Both the position numbers and the translations under genes were made by a program. DNA of 64,000 nt from assembly GCF_015278255.1 (NCBI RefSeq), contig NZ_JADIJC010000001.1, positions 806,001-870,000 on the forward strand, read 5' to 3'. Every line of letters starts with the position of its first letter. Position 1 is the first letter of the stretch. Under the pieces are notes generated by a model. The model saw only the letters and a program-made list of their open reading frames with translations, did no database searches and was not told the origin of the DNA. Origin of the DNA: Microbacterium hibisci. GTDB lineage: Bacteria > Actinomycetota > Actinomycetes > Actinomycetales > Microbacteriaceae. Below are positions 34,601 through 42,688 of the stretch, piece after piece.

Positions 34601-35507
34601 CGCCGAATGGGTCAACACCGATCAGCTCCGCTGGTACCAGGGCGCGACGATCACGTCGGTCGGCTGGGAGATGCGCGACATCCAGCGCACCTACCAGCCG
34701 GGCGAGCGCACCGAAGCCGAGTACTACGGCGGCATCGTGCGTCCGTACGTTGCGACGGGCTACTGGGTGCCGTACCGCCAGTCCGACAACACCCAGATCA
34801 ACATCCCGAGCTGGGCGGACGGCGGCAGCGGCGATCACACCGGCGCCTTCGACACGTGGATGGAGCCGTCGACCGTCCACCAGTCGATGGACCTCTACAT
34901 CGACGGCGAGCTGTTCGCGCAGAAGGAGCACCAGGGCGCCAACGTGTTCGACCTGCCGGACGGCGAGCAGGACTGGCGCGTCGTCAGCACCGCGACCCAC
35001 GACGGCGCTCACCTGGCGGGCTCCACGAAGACCGTCACCGAGTGGGCCTTCCGCTCGGCCGGTCAGCAGGGCGACTGGGACTACCGGCGACTGCCAATGA
35101 TCCAGGCGTACTACGACGTCGACGTCAACGAGAAGAACCTCGTGGGCGAAGGCCGTCGCAAGGGCTCGCCGGTCGCCCTCGGGCTCGAACTGGGTCACGT
35201 CGCGGGCACGGCGCCCGCCGGCGCGATCACGGGCGCGACGCTCGAGGCTCGCACCGCGGGCGGCGAGTGGGTGCCGGTCGGCCTGAAGACGGCGGCGACG
35301 GATGCCCCCACCGGCGCGGTCAAGGGCGACGGGTACATCTTCGCCGAGTCGCGCGCGTGGGTGAGCGGGTACGCCGCGCAGATCTCCGTTCCCGACAAGG
35401 GCGGCTGGGTCGACCTGCGGGTGACGGCGACGGATGCCGAGGGCAACACCTTCACGCAGGAGATCGAGAACGCGTTCCAGGCGACCCCGGCCAAGGGCGT
35501 TCGCTAG
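31662..35507 (+). CDS. Large secreted S8 (subtilisin-like) serine peptidase
   Basis: 1281 aa. A twin-arginine-like or Sec signal (about residues 1-38) and a propeptide with VTLITGDRV are followed by the S8 catalytic domain. The triad is D244 (VLDTGYDD), H278 (NGHGTHVAS) and S450 (SGTSMATPH). A PA-type insert and several beta domains follow; there is no cell-wall anchor, so it is probably released. Comparable to ~1100-1250-aa actinobacterial S8 peptidases. Followed by a strong terminator. GAGAGG lies upstream of the ATG. Confidence 0.93.
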   Translation: MSRPQPIGRRLRPIVAATSGLAIGIAGIGLTSLPATATSARDDAPTSPAVAGSTHTVTLITGDRVTVTDLSDGTHAVSIDPAVEGAGARTYEAAGDLHVVPDAAMPYLASRALDADLFNVSLLIEYGYDDASVDATPVIVEQDAAATRSYAAPVPGLELQTQLESIGAAGATLGHSDASAAWQALTAPSARTFSSAPALAGGIEAIHLDGKVQATLDGSVGYIDAPEAWAAGYTGEGVTVAVLDTGYDDTHPDLDGRVLPESKSFVPGEEVAWDPNGHGTHVASTIAGTGAASGGTHRGVADGADLLVGKVLDASGWGQDSWIIEAMEWAGQNAPIVSMSLGSPSPSDGKDLMAESLNRIAAETGALFVVAAGNSGAPETIGAPGSAAEAFTVGSVDDPSGALSWFTSQGPLSRSGALKPDVTGPGNDVTAARSADSGGEGPYIGMSGTSMATPHVAGAAAILLGANPGYTTAQLKAALASTATDVGYTAYQGGTGVIDVDGALEAPVVASGSGDFGMLMWGEEPTPVERVVEYTNRTDAEITVALTPTLSDTTPGAGGPAPLSAGIAFDALTLDVDTLTIPAGETRSATMTVDPAKVPAGTQLSGVLVGSVDDAPVTRTALGTIAEAERYDLTIAATDFEGNPTAAYAMLWDPSTEWAEPVLVDGETTLRLMKGDYTVMSFMELNRTPDTIASVLVGEPTLTLDQNRTVSLDARTAEQVTVDVGQDGLEPVFRRMDVTVDAFAASALMPVWTDELWAQPMTVDDADFGFTTRWRLQTPLLTVSAGKKPLDLIVQIGSTLLDGSFKAAAVDAGTGSAEEFAAVDVAGKIAVVTRSAEVSASARAAHAAAAGAKLLVVVNDADGEFNEWVGSEDYTTDAALPVAGISGIEGRALLQQLAAKKVTLTAAGVPTAEVVYDIAEFGDGEIPADLAYRHTAKDLARIDTRYIGQAEEIGEFRYDFVPGAEYGSGFPMRTQRGTARAEWVNTDQLRWYQGATITSVGWEMRDIQRTYQPGERTEAEYYGGIVRPYVATGYWVPYRQSDNTQINIPSWADGGSGDHTGAFDTWMEPSTVHQSMDLYIDGELFAQKEHQGANVFDLPDGEQDWRVVSTATHDGAHLAGSTKTVTEWAFRSAGQQGDWDYRRLPMIQAYYDVDVNEKNLVGEGRRKGSPVALGLELGHVAGTAPAGAITGATLEARTAGGEWVPVGLKTAATDAPTGAVKGDGYIFAESRAWVSGYAAQISVPDKGGWVDLRVTATDAEGNTFTQEIENAFQATPAKGVR

Positions 35508-35515
35508 GGACCGAG

Positions 35516-35553
35516 CCGAAGTGCCCCGGTGCGCGAGCGCCGGGGCACTTCGG
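35516..35553 (+). terminator. Rho-independent-type hairpin after the S8 peptidase
   Basis: Perfect 14-bp inverted repeat (35516-35529 and 35540-35553) with a 10-nt loop, starting 8 nt after the stop codon and lying between convergent genes. There is no long T-run. Confidence 0.75.
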
Positions 35554-35575
35554 CGTCGGGCACCCGCCACCCGCG

Positions 35576-36400
35576 TCACCACAGCTGCGCGACGAGGTGG
35601 GCGAAGAGGTCCTCCGGGTCGTTCTCCAGACCTCGCCTGGCGAACCAGGTCGACACGTTGACCACGTCGCGGTAGAGGAAGTCGAGGCCCTGCGGATTCG
35701 CGGCGACATCCACGATCTGCGGCAGATCGATCACCACCACGCGGCCGTCGTGGTCGAGCAGGTTGTACGGCGACAGGTCACCGTGCGCGAAACCCGCGCG
35801 CGCGAAGGCCTCGAGGATGCCGACGACCTGCCTGTAGGCATCCGTCAACTGCTCCCCGTGCCGCCGGCTCTGCGCCAGGCGCGGCGCAGCCGTCCGGCCG
35901 TCGCCGATGAACTCCATCAGCACCTCGGTCTCGCTCACCTGCACGGGGTAAGGCACCGGAACCCCGGCACGCCAGGCACGGCACAGGGCGTCGAACTCGC
36001 TCACGGCCCAGTGCCCGGCGGCGACCGAACGTCCGTAGGCGGACTTGCGGCCGACCGCGCGGGCGTCGCGGGTGTTGCGCATGGTGCGCCCCTCTTCGTA
36101 GCTGCCCGAGCGATGGAAATCGCTGTGGTGGGTGCTGCGGTAGCGCTTGGCGGCGAGCCGAATGCCGGAGGCGCCCGGTATGGCGCGCTCGATGAGATGG
36201 ACGTCGGCCTCTTTGCCGGTCTTGACGACGCCGAGCTCGGTGTCCCACGCGCCGGAGGATGTCACGAGCCAATCGGGATGCGGCAGCGGCCCGCGTTGCG
36301 TGGGTGGAGACGCCGGCCAGGTCGACCAGCGTTGGCCGGGGCCCGGCTCGAGCTCGAGCGGAAGAAGGGATGCGGACGCGTCGAAGCGTGCGGATGACAT
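35576..36400 (-). CDS. RIO-family protein kinase
   Basis: 274 aa. RIO1-type atypical kinase fold: GKEADVHLIE (ATP loop), LAAKRYR with the catalytic lysine, HGDLSPYNLL (catalytic loop) and VVVIDLPQIVD (metal-binding Asp). Bacterial RIO proteins are kinases or ATPases of unclear target. The start is ATG 36400; an in-frame GTG at 36475 would overlap the upstream 20-codon ORF and has no ribosome site. Expression may be tied to that ORF. Confidence 0.88.
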   Translation of the reverse strand: MSSARFDASASLLPLELEPGPGQRWSTWPASPPTQRGPLPHPDWLVTSSGAWDTELGVVKTGKEADVHLIERAIPGASGIRLAAKRYRSTHHSDFHRSGSYEEGRTMRNTRDARAVGRKSAYGRSVAAGHWAVSEFDALCRAWRAGVPVPYPVQVSETEVLMEFIGDGRTAAPRLAQSRRHGEQLTDAYRQVVGILEAFARAGFAHGDLSPYNLLDHDGRVVVIDLPQIVDVAANPQGLDFLYRDVVNVSTWFARRGLENDPEDLFAHLVAQLW

Positions 36401-36434
36401 CGGATGGGCACTCCAGGGTGGGAGGCCGCCGATC

Positions 36435-36497
36435 TCAGTGGGTGCGGGCGACCTCGAGGGAAGGGGAATGGACACGGGCCATGACGAAGACAGCCAT
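36435..36497 (-). CDS. 20-codon upstream ORF (possible leader peptide)
   Basis: ATG 36497 is preceded by an excellent AAGGAGGAG ribosome site 5 nt away. The peptide MAVFVMARVHSPSLEVARTH ends at 36435, 34 nt before the RIO kinase start. No better gene uses this site. It may be a leader peptide controlling the kinase, a short functional peptide, or the ribosome entry for re-initiation. Confidence 0.45.
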   Translation of the reverse strand: MAVFVMARVHSPSLEVARTH

Positions 36498-36618
36498 CGT
36501 TCTCCTCCTTCCGGTCACGTGCCGGAGCACTGAATCGGGCACCACTGTAGCGGAGGCGCGCCGCCTCATCCATCCCTCACGCGAAGACGGCCGCGGGCTG
36601 ATGCCCACGGCCGTCGTG

Positions 36619-36639
36619 GTTCCGCGCGAGGCGCGGAAC
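36619..36639 (-). terminator. Hairpin after the secreted Ig-like gene
   Basis: Perfect 9-bp stem (36619-36627 and 36631-36639) with a 3-nt loop, 7 nt after the stop codon. A second imperfect stem (about 36589-36617) follows directly. They probably act as a tandem terminator for the gene at 36646. Confidence 0.5.
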
Positions 36640-36645
36640 GTCGCC

Positions 36646-38553
36646 TCAGTCGCTCGTCGCGGCACCTCCGTTCAGGATGGTGATCGACGAGGTCTCCTCA
36701 CAGCTCGCTCCGATGCTGCGCTGGGCCGGGTTCGTGCTCGTGTAGCTGATCTCCCACGAATACTCGCCGGACTCGAGGACTGCGGTCTCGTTGTCCGTTT
36801 CCACGGTCTGTCCGCCGGGGCCAGGCACCGGAAGATCGTCCGCGTAGATCGGGTCGTCGGTGTGGTCGCAGTCACCGTTCGGATACAGCGCGATGTGGAC
36901 CGTTCCCGTCATGGGTCCGCCCGCCGGCGCGGTCAGCGTGACCGAGTCGTTGGGCACCCAGGTCTGGTCGCTGGTCAGCGAAGAGGCGACGGTGGTCACC
37001 GTCACGTCCTCAGCGTCGTCCAGGCAGTCCGCGTTGTGCGTGAGACCGTTGGTGTTCGGCGACGAGCCGCTGTAGACGGCCACCCAGTGGTAGTCGCCCG
37101 GAAGCGTCGGCACGAAGGCGGGCGAGTTCTCGTAGGTGCCGTCTCCACTGACCGTCACCGCGTTCGAGGTGTAGGTCGCGGCGCCGTTGCAGTCGTCGTC
37201 CAGCGGGCCGTAGGCCTTGAAGACGATGGTGCCACCTGCCGGCGTCAGGCCGGTCGGCTCGACGGTCTCGATGATCGCCGCCGTCGGCTGGGTGGCTGTG
37301 CCGTCCAGCTCCGCGTCGTCACTGATCTCGTTGCCGAGTGTCACGTCGGCGCTCGCCGTCGTCGAGAGCGTCGGCGTCACCGGAGTGACGGTGAAGCACT
37401 CTCGCGTCGCGTCGAAGTCCGCGGAACCCGGGATCTGGTTCGCAGGGTCACCCGTGAACACCGCGCGCCAGCAGTAGCGACCCACAGACGTCACCCACGC
37501 CGTCGGCGAGAGGATCGTCTGCGGATACTGAGCCGCCGTATTCAGGTTCGTCGAGCCGATGGGCGTTCCGACCCGGCCGGTCGTCCCGTCGCACGCGCCC
37601 GTGTCCACCTTGCAGAGCCAGAACGCGACACTCCCCGCGGCATTGGTATTGCCGCCCGTGACGCTGACCTCCGCCGAGTCCTTCACCGCGACGACACCGC
37701 CGCCGATCGAGACCGTCCCACCGAGCGACAGCCCGTTGACGTCGGACGGAGTCGTCCGGGTCTGCGACGCGCAGTTGCTGATGGAGATGCGCTGCAGGAC
37801 GGTGTCCTTGTAGTCGGCGGTGTCGGAGTTGCCGGTGACGGTGCTGGGGATCACGTTCGCAAACGCGAGGCACGACCCGCCGGAGCCCATTCCGTTGAGT
37901 GTCAGGTTGATGGCGGCTTCCCCCCGGAATCCGTCGGGGCTGTACTCGGCGTGGTACGTGTTCGCCGGCAGCTCGCTGATCGGACTCAAGGTCATGTTCG
38001 CCTGCCAGATGCGGACGTACAGCTTCGTGCTGCCGCCCTGCTGGTCCCACAGGATCAGGAAGTCGCCCGGAGCGCGGTTCTTCCACGGATTGCAGGCAGC
38101 CATCAGCTGCGCGTCCGTCGCAGAGCCGTACGCGCACTCCGCAGGAGCCGGGTTCTTCATGAACTCGAACGCGATGAAGCCGCTGCCGGTCTCCTTGTCG
38201 CGCTGCCACGCGAAGTACAGGAAGTCCTCGTTGGAGACGCGCTTGGCCTCGAGCCACACGCGATTGAGGTCGACCTGCGAGTTGGGGTTGGTCAGGTCGA
38301 GCGTCGGCAACGCGTCATTGTGGATGACGCCGATCTTGGTCGTGCTCGAGTTGACCGGCCCCAATTCCTTGGTGTTGCCCGCCGGATCGCTGTACGTCGG
38401 GATGCCCGCGTTGTCCGGAATCGGGTTCCCTTCGATCTCGTACGGGCCGACGGTGACGGCGAACGCTGCCGGCGCCGAGCCGATGATCAAGGCTGCCACC
38501 AGACAGCCGACTATTCCCGCGGCGAGCGAGCGTCGCCGCACCTTCTCCGACAT
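36646..38553 (-). CDS. Large secreted protein with Ig-like domains
   Basis: 635 aa. Signal peptide (residues 1-33, cleavage near AFA). Residues ~40-250 form a globular region with WLEAKRVSNEDFLYFAWQRD and several cysteines (GSCLAFA, SISNCASQ). The rest is a chain of beta-sandwich domains (GTVSIGGGVVAVKDSAEVSV, TPAGGTIVFKAYGPLDDDCNG, PGDYHWVAVYSG, SGEYSWEISYT), each with a cysteine pair resembling bacterial Ig-like repeats. No wall anchor. GGGGAG precedes ATG 38553. It may be an adhesin or structural surface protein; function unknown. Confidence 0.8.
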   Translation of the reverse strand: MSEKVRRRSLAAGIVGCLVAALIIGSAPAAFAVTVGPYEIEGNPIPDNAGIPTYSDPAGNTKELGPVNSSTTKIGVIHNDALPTLDLTNPNSQVDLNRVWLEAKRVSNEDFLYFAWQRDKETGSGFIAFEFMKNPAPAECAYGSATDAQLMAACNPWKNRAPGDFLILWDQQGGSTKLYVRIWQANMTLSPISELPANTYHAEYSPDGFRGEAAINLTLNGMGSGGSCLAFANVIPSTVTGNSDTADYKDTVLQRISISNCASQTRTTPSDVNGLSLGGTVSIGGGVVAVKDSAEVSVTGGNTNAAGSVAFWLCKVDTGACDGTTGRVGTPIGSTNLNTAAQYPQTILSPTAWVTSVGRYCWRAVFTGDPANQIPGSADFDATRECFTVTPVTPTLSTTASADVTLGNEISDDAELDGTATQPTAAIIETVEPTGLTPAGGTIVFKAYGPLDDDCNGAATYTSNAVTVSGDGTYENSPAFVPTLPGDYHWVAVYSGSSPNTNGLTHNADCLDDAEDVTVTTVASSLTSDQTWVPNDSVTLTAPAGGPMTGTVHIALYPNGDCDHTDDPIYADDLPVPGPGGQTVETDNETAVLESGEYSWEISYTSTNPAQRSIGASCEETSSITILNGGAATSD

Positions 38554-38717
38554 GATCTCCCCTTCCCCAGGTCGCCACGCCACTGGTAGCGGCGCGGCCC
38601 AGCGCTTACCCTAGGAACCGCGTGGGAATGCGACCATTGGGTGAACCGGACATCTGGGGCTGGGTAATCTCCCTAGGTGGCGTTCCAGGCGAGAGGCGCG
38701 CGATTCGGGGAGGAATC

Positions 38718-39320
38718 GTGAGCATGGAAGATGCGTACGGGTTGGTCGTCGCGGGCGACCATGTCAGGTCCGACTATGTGGCACTGTTGGGGCGACTCGG
38801 CCTGCGCTCCGCGGAGTTCGGACGAGCAACGGATGCCGCCACGTGGCTGAACGGCACCGCGCCGGCGGTGGCGATCCTCGAGGTCGAAGACGGCGGCTGC
38901 GGTTTCCTCCGCGAGCTTCGCGATCGCTATGGGCCCGACATGCCCGCTGTGCTCGTCTCGGCCGACCGCATCACGCCCGCCGATGTCGTGGCGGGCCTGC
39001 TCGTCGGCGCCGACGACTACGCCGCAGAGTCGATGGACGCCGAGGAGTTCCTCGCGCGCGTGCGCCGCCTCGTCGAGCGGACGAAGCCCGCGCGCAGCGC
39101 GACCGCCGACCTGAGACGCCTGACCACCCTCACGCAGCGCGAGCGCCAGGTGCTCACGCTGACGACGGAGGGCATGACGCAGAAGCAGGTGGCGACGGCC
39201 ATGGGCATCAGCATCAAGACGGTCGGGGCGCACATGCAGAATCTGCTCGGCAAGCTCGGCGTGCACTCCCGCATGGAGGCGGTGGCGCTCGCCGCTCGTG
39301 CGGGCTCAGCCGATATGTGA
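38718..39320 (+). CDS. NarL/LuxR-family response regulator with degenerate receiver
   Basis: 200 aa. The receiver-like domain (1-118) lacks the phosphoacceptor Asp: the matching position is E55 in VAILEVED. The conserved Lys of GADDYLxK is E104. The Ser/Thr switch is kept (LVSAD). The C-terminal LuxR HTH is complete (LTQRERQVLTLTTEGMTQKQVATAMGISIKTVGAHM). It probably works without phosphorylation or mimics the active state. GTG with GGGGAGG 4 nt upstream; ATG six bases later is possible. No kinase gene is nearby. Divergent from the secreted Ig-like gene and convergent with the Tad operon. Confidence 0.85.
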   Translation: MSMEDAYGLVVAGDHVRSDYVALLGRLGLRSAEFGRATDAATWLNGTAPAVAILEVEDGGCGFLRELRDRYGPDMPAVLVSADRITPADVVAGLLVGADDYAAESMDAEEFLARVRRLVERTKPARSATADLRRLTTLTQRERQVLTLTTEGMTQKQVATAMGISIKTVGAHMQNLLGKLGVHSRMEAVALAARAGSADM

Positions 39321-39343
39321 ACCCCCTGGCGAGACTCTCGTCG

Positions 39344-39787
39344 TCAGCGGAGTGCTGTGCGGCTGGTTGCGGTCGCCTCGAGCGCGACGCCGTCGGGCAC
39401 GAACATGGTGACGACGGGCGGATGCCACGACCCGGCCACCGTGACGCGCGCGGACACGCCATCCGGAGTCGTCGCCGAGATGAGGCGCGCGTCGGTGGCG
39501 ACGGCGCCCACCATCGCCTCTGCCTCACGGCGCACACCGTCGGACGTGAGCGTGGCGACAGGCTCACCGTCCACCACCGAGAGCTCGAAGCCATCGGCTG
39601 CGGCGAGCGCCGCGGCATCCGCCACCGCGTCCAGCTGCTTCTGCGCGAGGTACAGGCTGGTCGCGGCCGTGCACACGAGGATCACCGCGATGGCGAGCAC
39701 GCCGTAGCCGAGGGTGAGGAGCAGCACGCTGCCCTCGTCGTCGGCGCCGTGACGTCGACCGAGAAGCGCCTTGAGCCGACGGTTCAT
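39344..39787 (-). CDS. TadE/TadG-like pilus assembly protein
   Basis: 147 aa. One N-terminal helix (LLLTLGYGVLAIAVILVCTAATSLYLAQK, residues ~20-48) with DEGS before it, as in Flp pilus minor pilins, then AVADAAALAAADG, the TadG-like signature. Last gene of the Tad operon; it overlaps the previous gene by ATGA. Probably a minor pilin or a processed periplasmic-side component. Confidence 0.75.
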   Translation of the reverse strand: MNRRLKALLGRRHGADDEGSVLLLTLGYGVLAIAVILVCTAATSLYLAQKQLDAVADAAALAAADGFELSVVDGEPVATLTSDGVRREAEAMVGAVATDARLISATTPDGVSARVTVAGSWHPPVVTMFVPDGVALEATATSRTALR

Positions 39788-40269
39788 CGCTCGCTCCAGA
39801 AGCGCGAGACCTTGTGCGCGGCCGAGGCCTCGACCGGTATCGCGGCGATCCGGTCGAGCTCGAGCACCGGCGGCACGAGCGGAAGGGCGACGACAGTCCG
39901 GACGCTCACGTGCAGCGTGGCGCCCGCGCTCGGACATGCGGCGCCGGCCGGCGTGCAGCCGATCGAGAGGTCGACGTCGTCGAGTCCGTACTCCTCGGAT
40001 ACCGCAGCGAGGACCGCGTCAGCGCGAGCGCGCGCGTCGTCGGCGTCGGCGGCCGTCGAGACGGCGCGAGCGATGTGACGCGACGCGGCCTCTGCGCCGA
40101 GGCTCTGCCCCTGGATGAGTCCCAGTGCCACGACGATGTAGACCAGCGGCACGAGCAGGATCAGCCCGACCACGATGAACTCCAGTGCCGCCGATCCGCG
40201 GTCCGTGGCGTCGTCCGCCGATTCGGCTGCCGCGCGAACGGCGTCAATCGAAGGATTCGACCGGAGCAT
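39784..40269 (-). CDS. TadE-like minor pilin 2
   Basis: 161 aa. N-terminal DRGSAALEFIVVGLILLVPLVYIVVALG is the classical TadE pre-pilin-like motif (S-x-x-x-E-F then a hydrophobic helix). The remainder is a small globular domain with a C-x5-C pair (CTPAGAAC). Overlaps the next gene by ATGA and the preceding one by 26 nt. Confidence 0.8.
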   Translation of the reverse strand: MLRSNPSIDAVRAAAESADDATDRGSAALEFIVVGLILLVPLVYIVVALGLIQGQSLGAEAASRHIARAVSTAADADDARARADAVLAAVSEEYGLDDVDLSIGCTPAGAACPSAGATLHVSVRTVVALPLVPPVLELDRIAAIPVEASAAHKVSRFWSER

Positions 40270-40675
40270 GGGCCGTCACCTCCATTGAGCGCGACGCACC
40301 CAGCAGGCCGATGAGCGGGAGTGTGGCGGCGACGCGAACCTGAACCGTCTCCTGCCCGAGCGAGGTGCTCTCGCGCACCGCCACGTCAGTCGCATACTCC
40401 ACGCCGATCGTGCGGCTGACGATGTCGCGCGTGCGCTGCGCGCCCTCGTCGAGGGTCGTGTCGGCGAGGGCGGCGTGAAAGGCGCCCTCGACCGCCGCGT
40501 CGTGCACCACGTTGCGCACGTACACGGCCAGACCGAACTGCAGGACTCCGAGCGTCAGCACCGTGAGCAGGGCGCCCACCAGCACGAACTCGACCGGGCT
40601 CGAGCCCGCGTCGTCGCGCGCTGCCGCCGCGAGGCGCGCGCGGACGCGCCTCATCGCACGGACCACGACGACCAT
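40244..40675 (-). CDS. TadE-like minor pilin 1
   Basis: 143 aa. DAGSSPVEFVLVGALLTVLTLGVLQFGLAVYVRN gives the same pre-pilin motif and helix as the next gene, followed by HDAAVEGAFHAAL, a TadE family block. Overlaps the downstream TadE gene by 26 nt. Probably a minor subunit of the Flp pilus. Confidence 0.82.
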   Translation of the reverse strand: MVVVVRAMRRVRARLAAAARDDAGSSPVEFVLVGALLTVLTLGVLQFGLAVYVRNVVHDAAVEGAFHAALADTTLDEGAQRTRDIVSRTIGVEYATDVAVRESTSLGQETVQVRVAATLPLIGLLGASRSMEVTAHAPVESFD

Positions 40676-40682
40676 CCCCGAT

Positions 40683-40886
40683 TCAGAGTCCCGAGACGCG
40701 GCTGATCGCCTGCTCGAACAGGTCGGCGAGGGCCGGCCCGGCCATGGCCCAGATCAGCACCACGAGCCCGGCGGTCATGAGAGTGATGAGGACCCAGCCC
40801 GGGACATCTCCCCGGTCGTCCTCAACGAGCTCGCGACCCGCAGTGCGAATCCGCGCCACCAGCTGCCGCATCCGTGCGTTCATCAT
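40683..40886 (-). CDS. Small Flp-type pilin-like protein
   Basis: 67 aa. DDRGDVPGWVLITLMTAGLVVLIWAMAGPALADLF is a single hydrophobic helix with a charged N-terminal segment, resembling short actinobacterial Flp-like pilins of the Tad locus (typically ~55-70 aa). Lies between tadC and the TadE genes, where the major pilin is expected. AAGGAG precedes the ATG. The prepilin peptidase is not in the window. Confidence 0.75.
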   Translation of the reverse strand: MMNARMRQLVARIRTAGRELVEDDRGDVPGWVLITLMTAGLVVLIWAMAGPALADLFEQAISRVSGL

Positions 40887-40901
40887 TTCTCCTTCCGGCT
40901 G

Positions 40902-41831
40902 TCAGCCGAGTCCGAGTCGAAGCATGAAGATCCCGGGGAACACCGCGAACAGCACGCTCAACGGCAGGATCAGGAACACCAGTGGAAAGAGCATGAAGAT
41001 CTCCTTCCGTCCGGCGCGCTCGATGAGCGTGCGCTTGGCGTCTTCGCGCGCGTCGAGCGCCTGAGCCTGGAGCACGTGCGCGAGCGGCGCGCCGCGCTCG
41101 ATCGCCGCCACGAGCTGATCGACCGTGCGCGTGAGGGCCGGGATCTCGAGGCTGGCGGCGAGCCGGGCGAGCGAGTCCGACAGCGGCGAACCGGTGCCGA
41201 CGGCGACGACCACTCCCCGCAGCTCGCCGGTCAGCTCGCCGGCACCGACCTCACTCACCCGTCGCAGCGAATCCAGGATGCCCTCGCCGGCCGACAGGCA
41301 GAGGGCGAGGAACTCGAGCACCGTCGGCAGCTCCTCCTCGATGCGTCCGGTACGGGCGCGTCCCGCGTGCGTCAGCCACGCGTCGTACGCGAGGGCCGCG
41401 GACACCGCGGCGACAGGCGGAAGCAGCCCGAGCACCGGCGACCCTCTGCCCGCGAGCACCAGAGCCACCACGCCCACTCCCCCGGCGGCGAGTCCCGCGA
41501 TCGCCCAGCCGAGCTGGCGACCGCGGAACCGCGCGGGGTCGATGCTCCACGCCGCGCGATGCAGCCGTCGGGCCAGAGCCGCGTCGCCACCTGCCAGGCG
41601 GGAGGGGCGGCGCTCGGCGTAGTCCCTCCACGCGAGCGAGGCCCCCATGCCGCCGGCCGTCACGTCGAGTCCGCGCGCGTCGGTGACGTCGCGGATGTAA
41701 GGCGCGATACGGCGCGCGAGGCTGGGCGCGCCCCAGCGCGGAGCGAGTGAGATCAGCAGGCACGCGCCGATGCCGAGCGCCGTGCCGAGCACCACCGCGT
41801 AGGCCAGGTCGCCCACCGCGAAGCCGGTCAT
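40902..41831 (-). CDS. tadC: Type II secretion/Tad pilus membrane protein TadC
   Basis: 309 aa. GSPF-like inner-membrane protein: ELPTVLEFLALCLSAGEGILDSLRR, then GTGSPLSDSLARLAA, and a terminal three-helix block (KEIFMLFPLVFLILPLSVLFAVFPGIFML). Pairs with TadB as the platform of the pilus machine. The ATG overlaps the tadB stop (ATGA). The plain membrane architecture is conserved. Confidence 0.85.
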   Translation of the reverse strand: MTGFAVGDLAYAVVLGTALGIGACLLISLAPRWGAPSLARRIAPYIRDVTDARGLDVTAGGMGASLAWRDYAERRPSRLAGGDAALARRLHRAAWSIDPARFRGRQLGWAIAGLAAGGVGVVALVLAGRGSPVLGLLPPVAAVSAALAYDAWLTHAGRARTGRIEEELPTVLEFLALCLSAGEGILDSLRRVSEVGAGELTGELRGVVVAVGTGSPLSDSLARLAASLEIPALTRTVDQLVAAIERGAPLAHVLQAQALDAREDAKRTLIERAGRKEIFMLFPLVFLILPLSVLFAVFPGIFMLRLGLG

Positions 41832-42688
41832 CCGAACCACCGTCGCGGCTCGGGAAGGCGGCCGAGCCGCAGCATGAGCCGGTACGCGACGAATGACACC
41901 GCAGCGCCCACGAGGATGAGGACGATGCCACCAGGGCTTCCGTAGGCCCGCGCGCCCTCCGGGCGCATCGCGAGCATCGCGAGGATCACCCACGGAGCGA
42001 CGACGCCGAGGATCGCGGCGCCGCGGATCCAGGACTGCCGCGACTCGACCTCCGCGCGCAGTGTGGCGTCCGCGCGAACCGAGGCGGCGAGTGCCCGGAG
42101 CACCGGTGTGAGCTCCGTGCCACCGACCTGGCGTGCCATGCGCAGGGTCTCGACGATCCGGTCGGCGACGGGGTCGGCGAGACTCTTCTTGAGCCGGAGC
42201 ACGCTGGAGTCGAAGTGTCCTGACGCCGCTACGTCGCGCGCGAACACCGCGAACGGCGGTCGCAGCTCGGCCGGTGCCGACTCCGCGAGACTGGCGACCG
42301 CGTCGGGAAGCGACATCCCCGCCCTCACCGAGGCGATGAGCAGGTCGCAGACATCCGGCCACAGTCCGCGCCTGGTGCGCAGGAGCTTGGAGCGCCGCGC
42401 GCGCAACCACGCGAACGGGGCGATCGCCCCCGCCGCGGCCGCGACGAGCGCCAATGCGGCAACCGGAGCGATCAGCCACGCGATCGCCGCGGCGACGAGG
42501 GCGCAGACCCCGGCGACGATGACGAGGGAGACGACGGAGAGCCGGGACATGCCGGCATCCTCGAGAAGTCGCGCGATGCGCCCCTGACGAGAGGACGCCG
42601 GCCGCGTCTGCGATCCGGCAGGCCAGAGCCACGGCGACACCGTCAGCAGCAGCCCGGCCGCCAGCGCGGCGCCCCACACGAAGGTCAC
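41828..42688 (-). CDS. tadB: Type II secretion/Tad pilus membrane protein TadB
   Basis: 286 aa. Two N-terminal helices, the GSPF domain (GLWPDVCDLLIASVRAGMSLPDAVASLAESAP, then GGTELTPVLRALAASVRAD) and C-terminal helices. The GTG start overlaps the tadA stop (GTGA), so the frame was fixed by this overlap rather than by an upstream extension. Paralogous to TadC. Confidence 0.86.
   Translation of the reverse strand: MTFVWGAALAAGLLLTVSPWLWPAGSQTRPASSRQGRIARLLEDAGMSRLSVVSLVIVAGVCALVAAAIAWLIAPVAALALVAAAAGAIAPFAWLRARRSKLLRTRRGLWPDVCDLLIASVRAGMSLPDAVASLAESAPAELRPPFAVFARDVAASGHFDSSVLRLKKSLADPVADRIVETLRMARQVGGTELTPVLRALAASVRADATLRAEVESRQSWIRGAAILGVVAPWVILAMLAMRPEGARAYGSPGGIVLILVGAAVSFVAYRLMLRLGRLPEPRRWFG

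Noticed and set aside
33792..35582. Long open frame on the minus strand across the subtilase gene
   Set aside because: It is the antisense shadow of a G/C-biased gene; the sense frame has the S8 catalytic triad and signal peptide, while the antisense protein has no recognisable motif.
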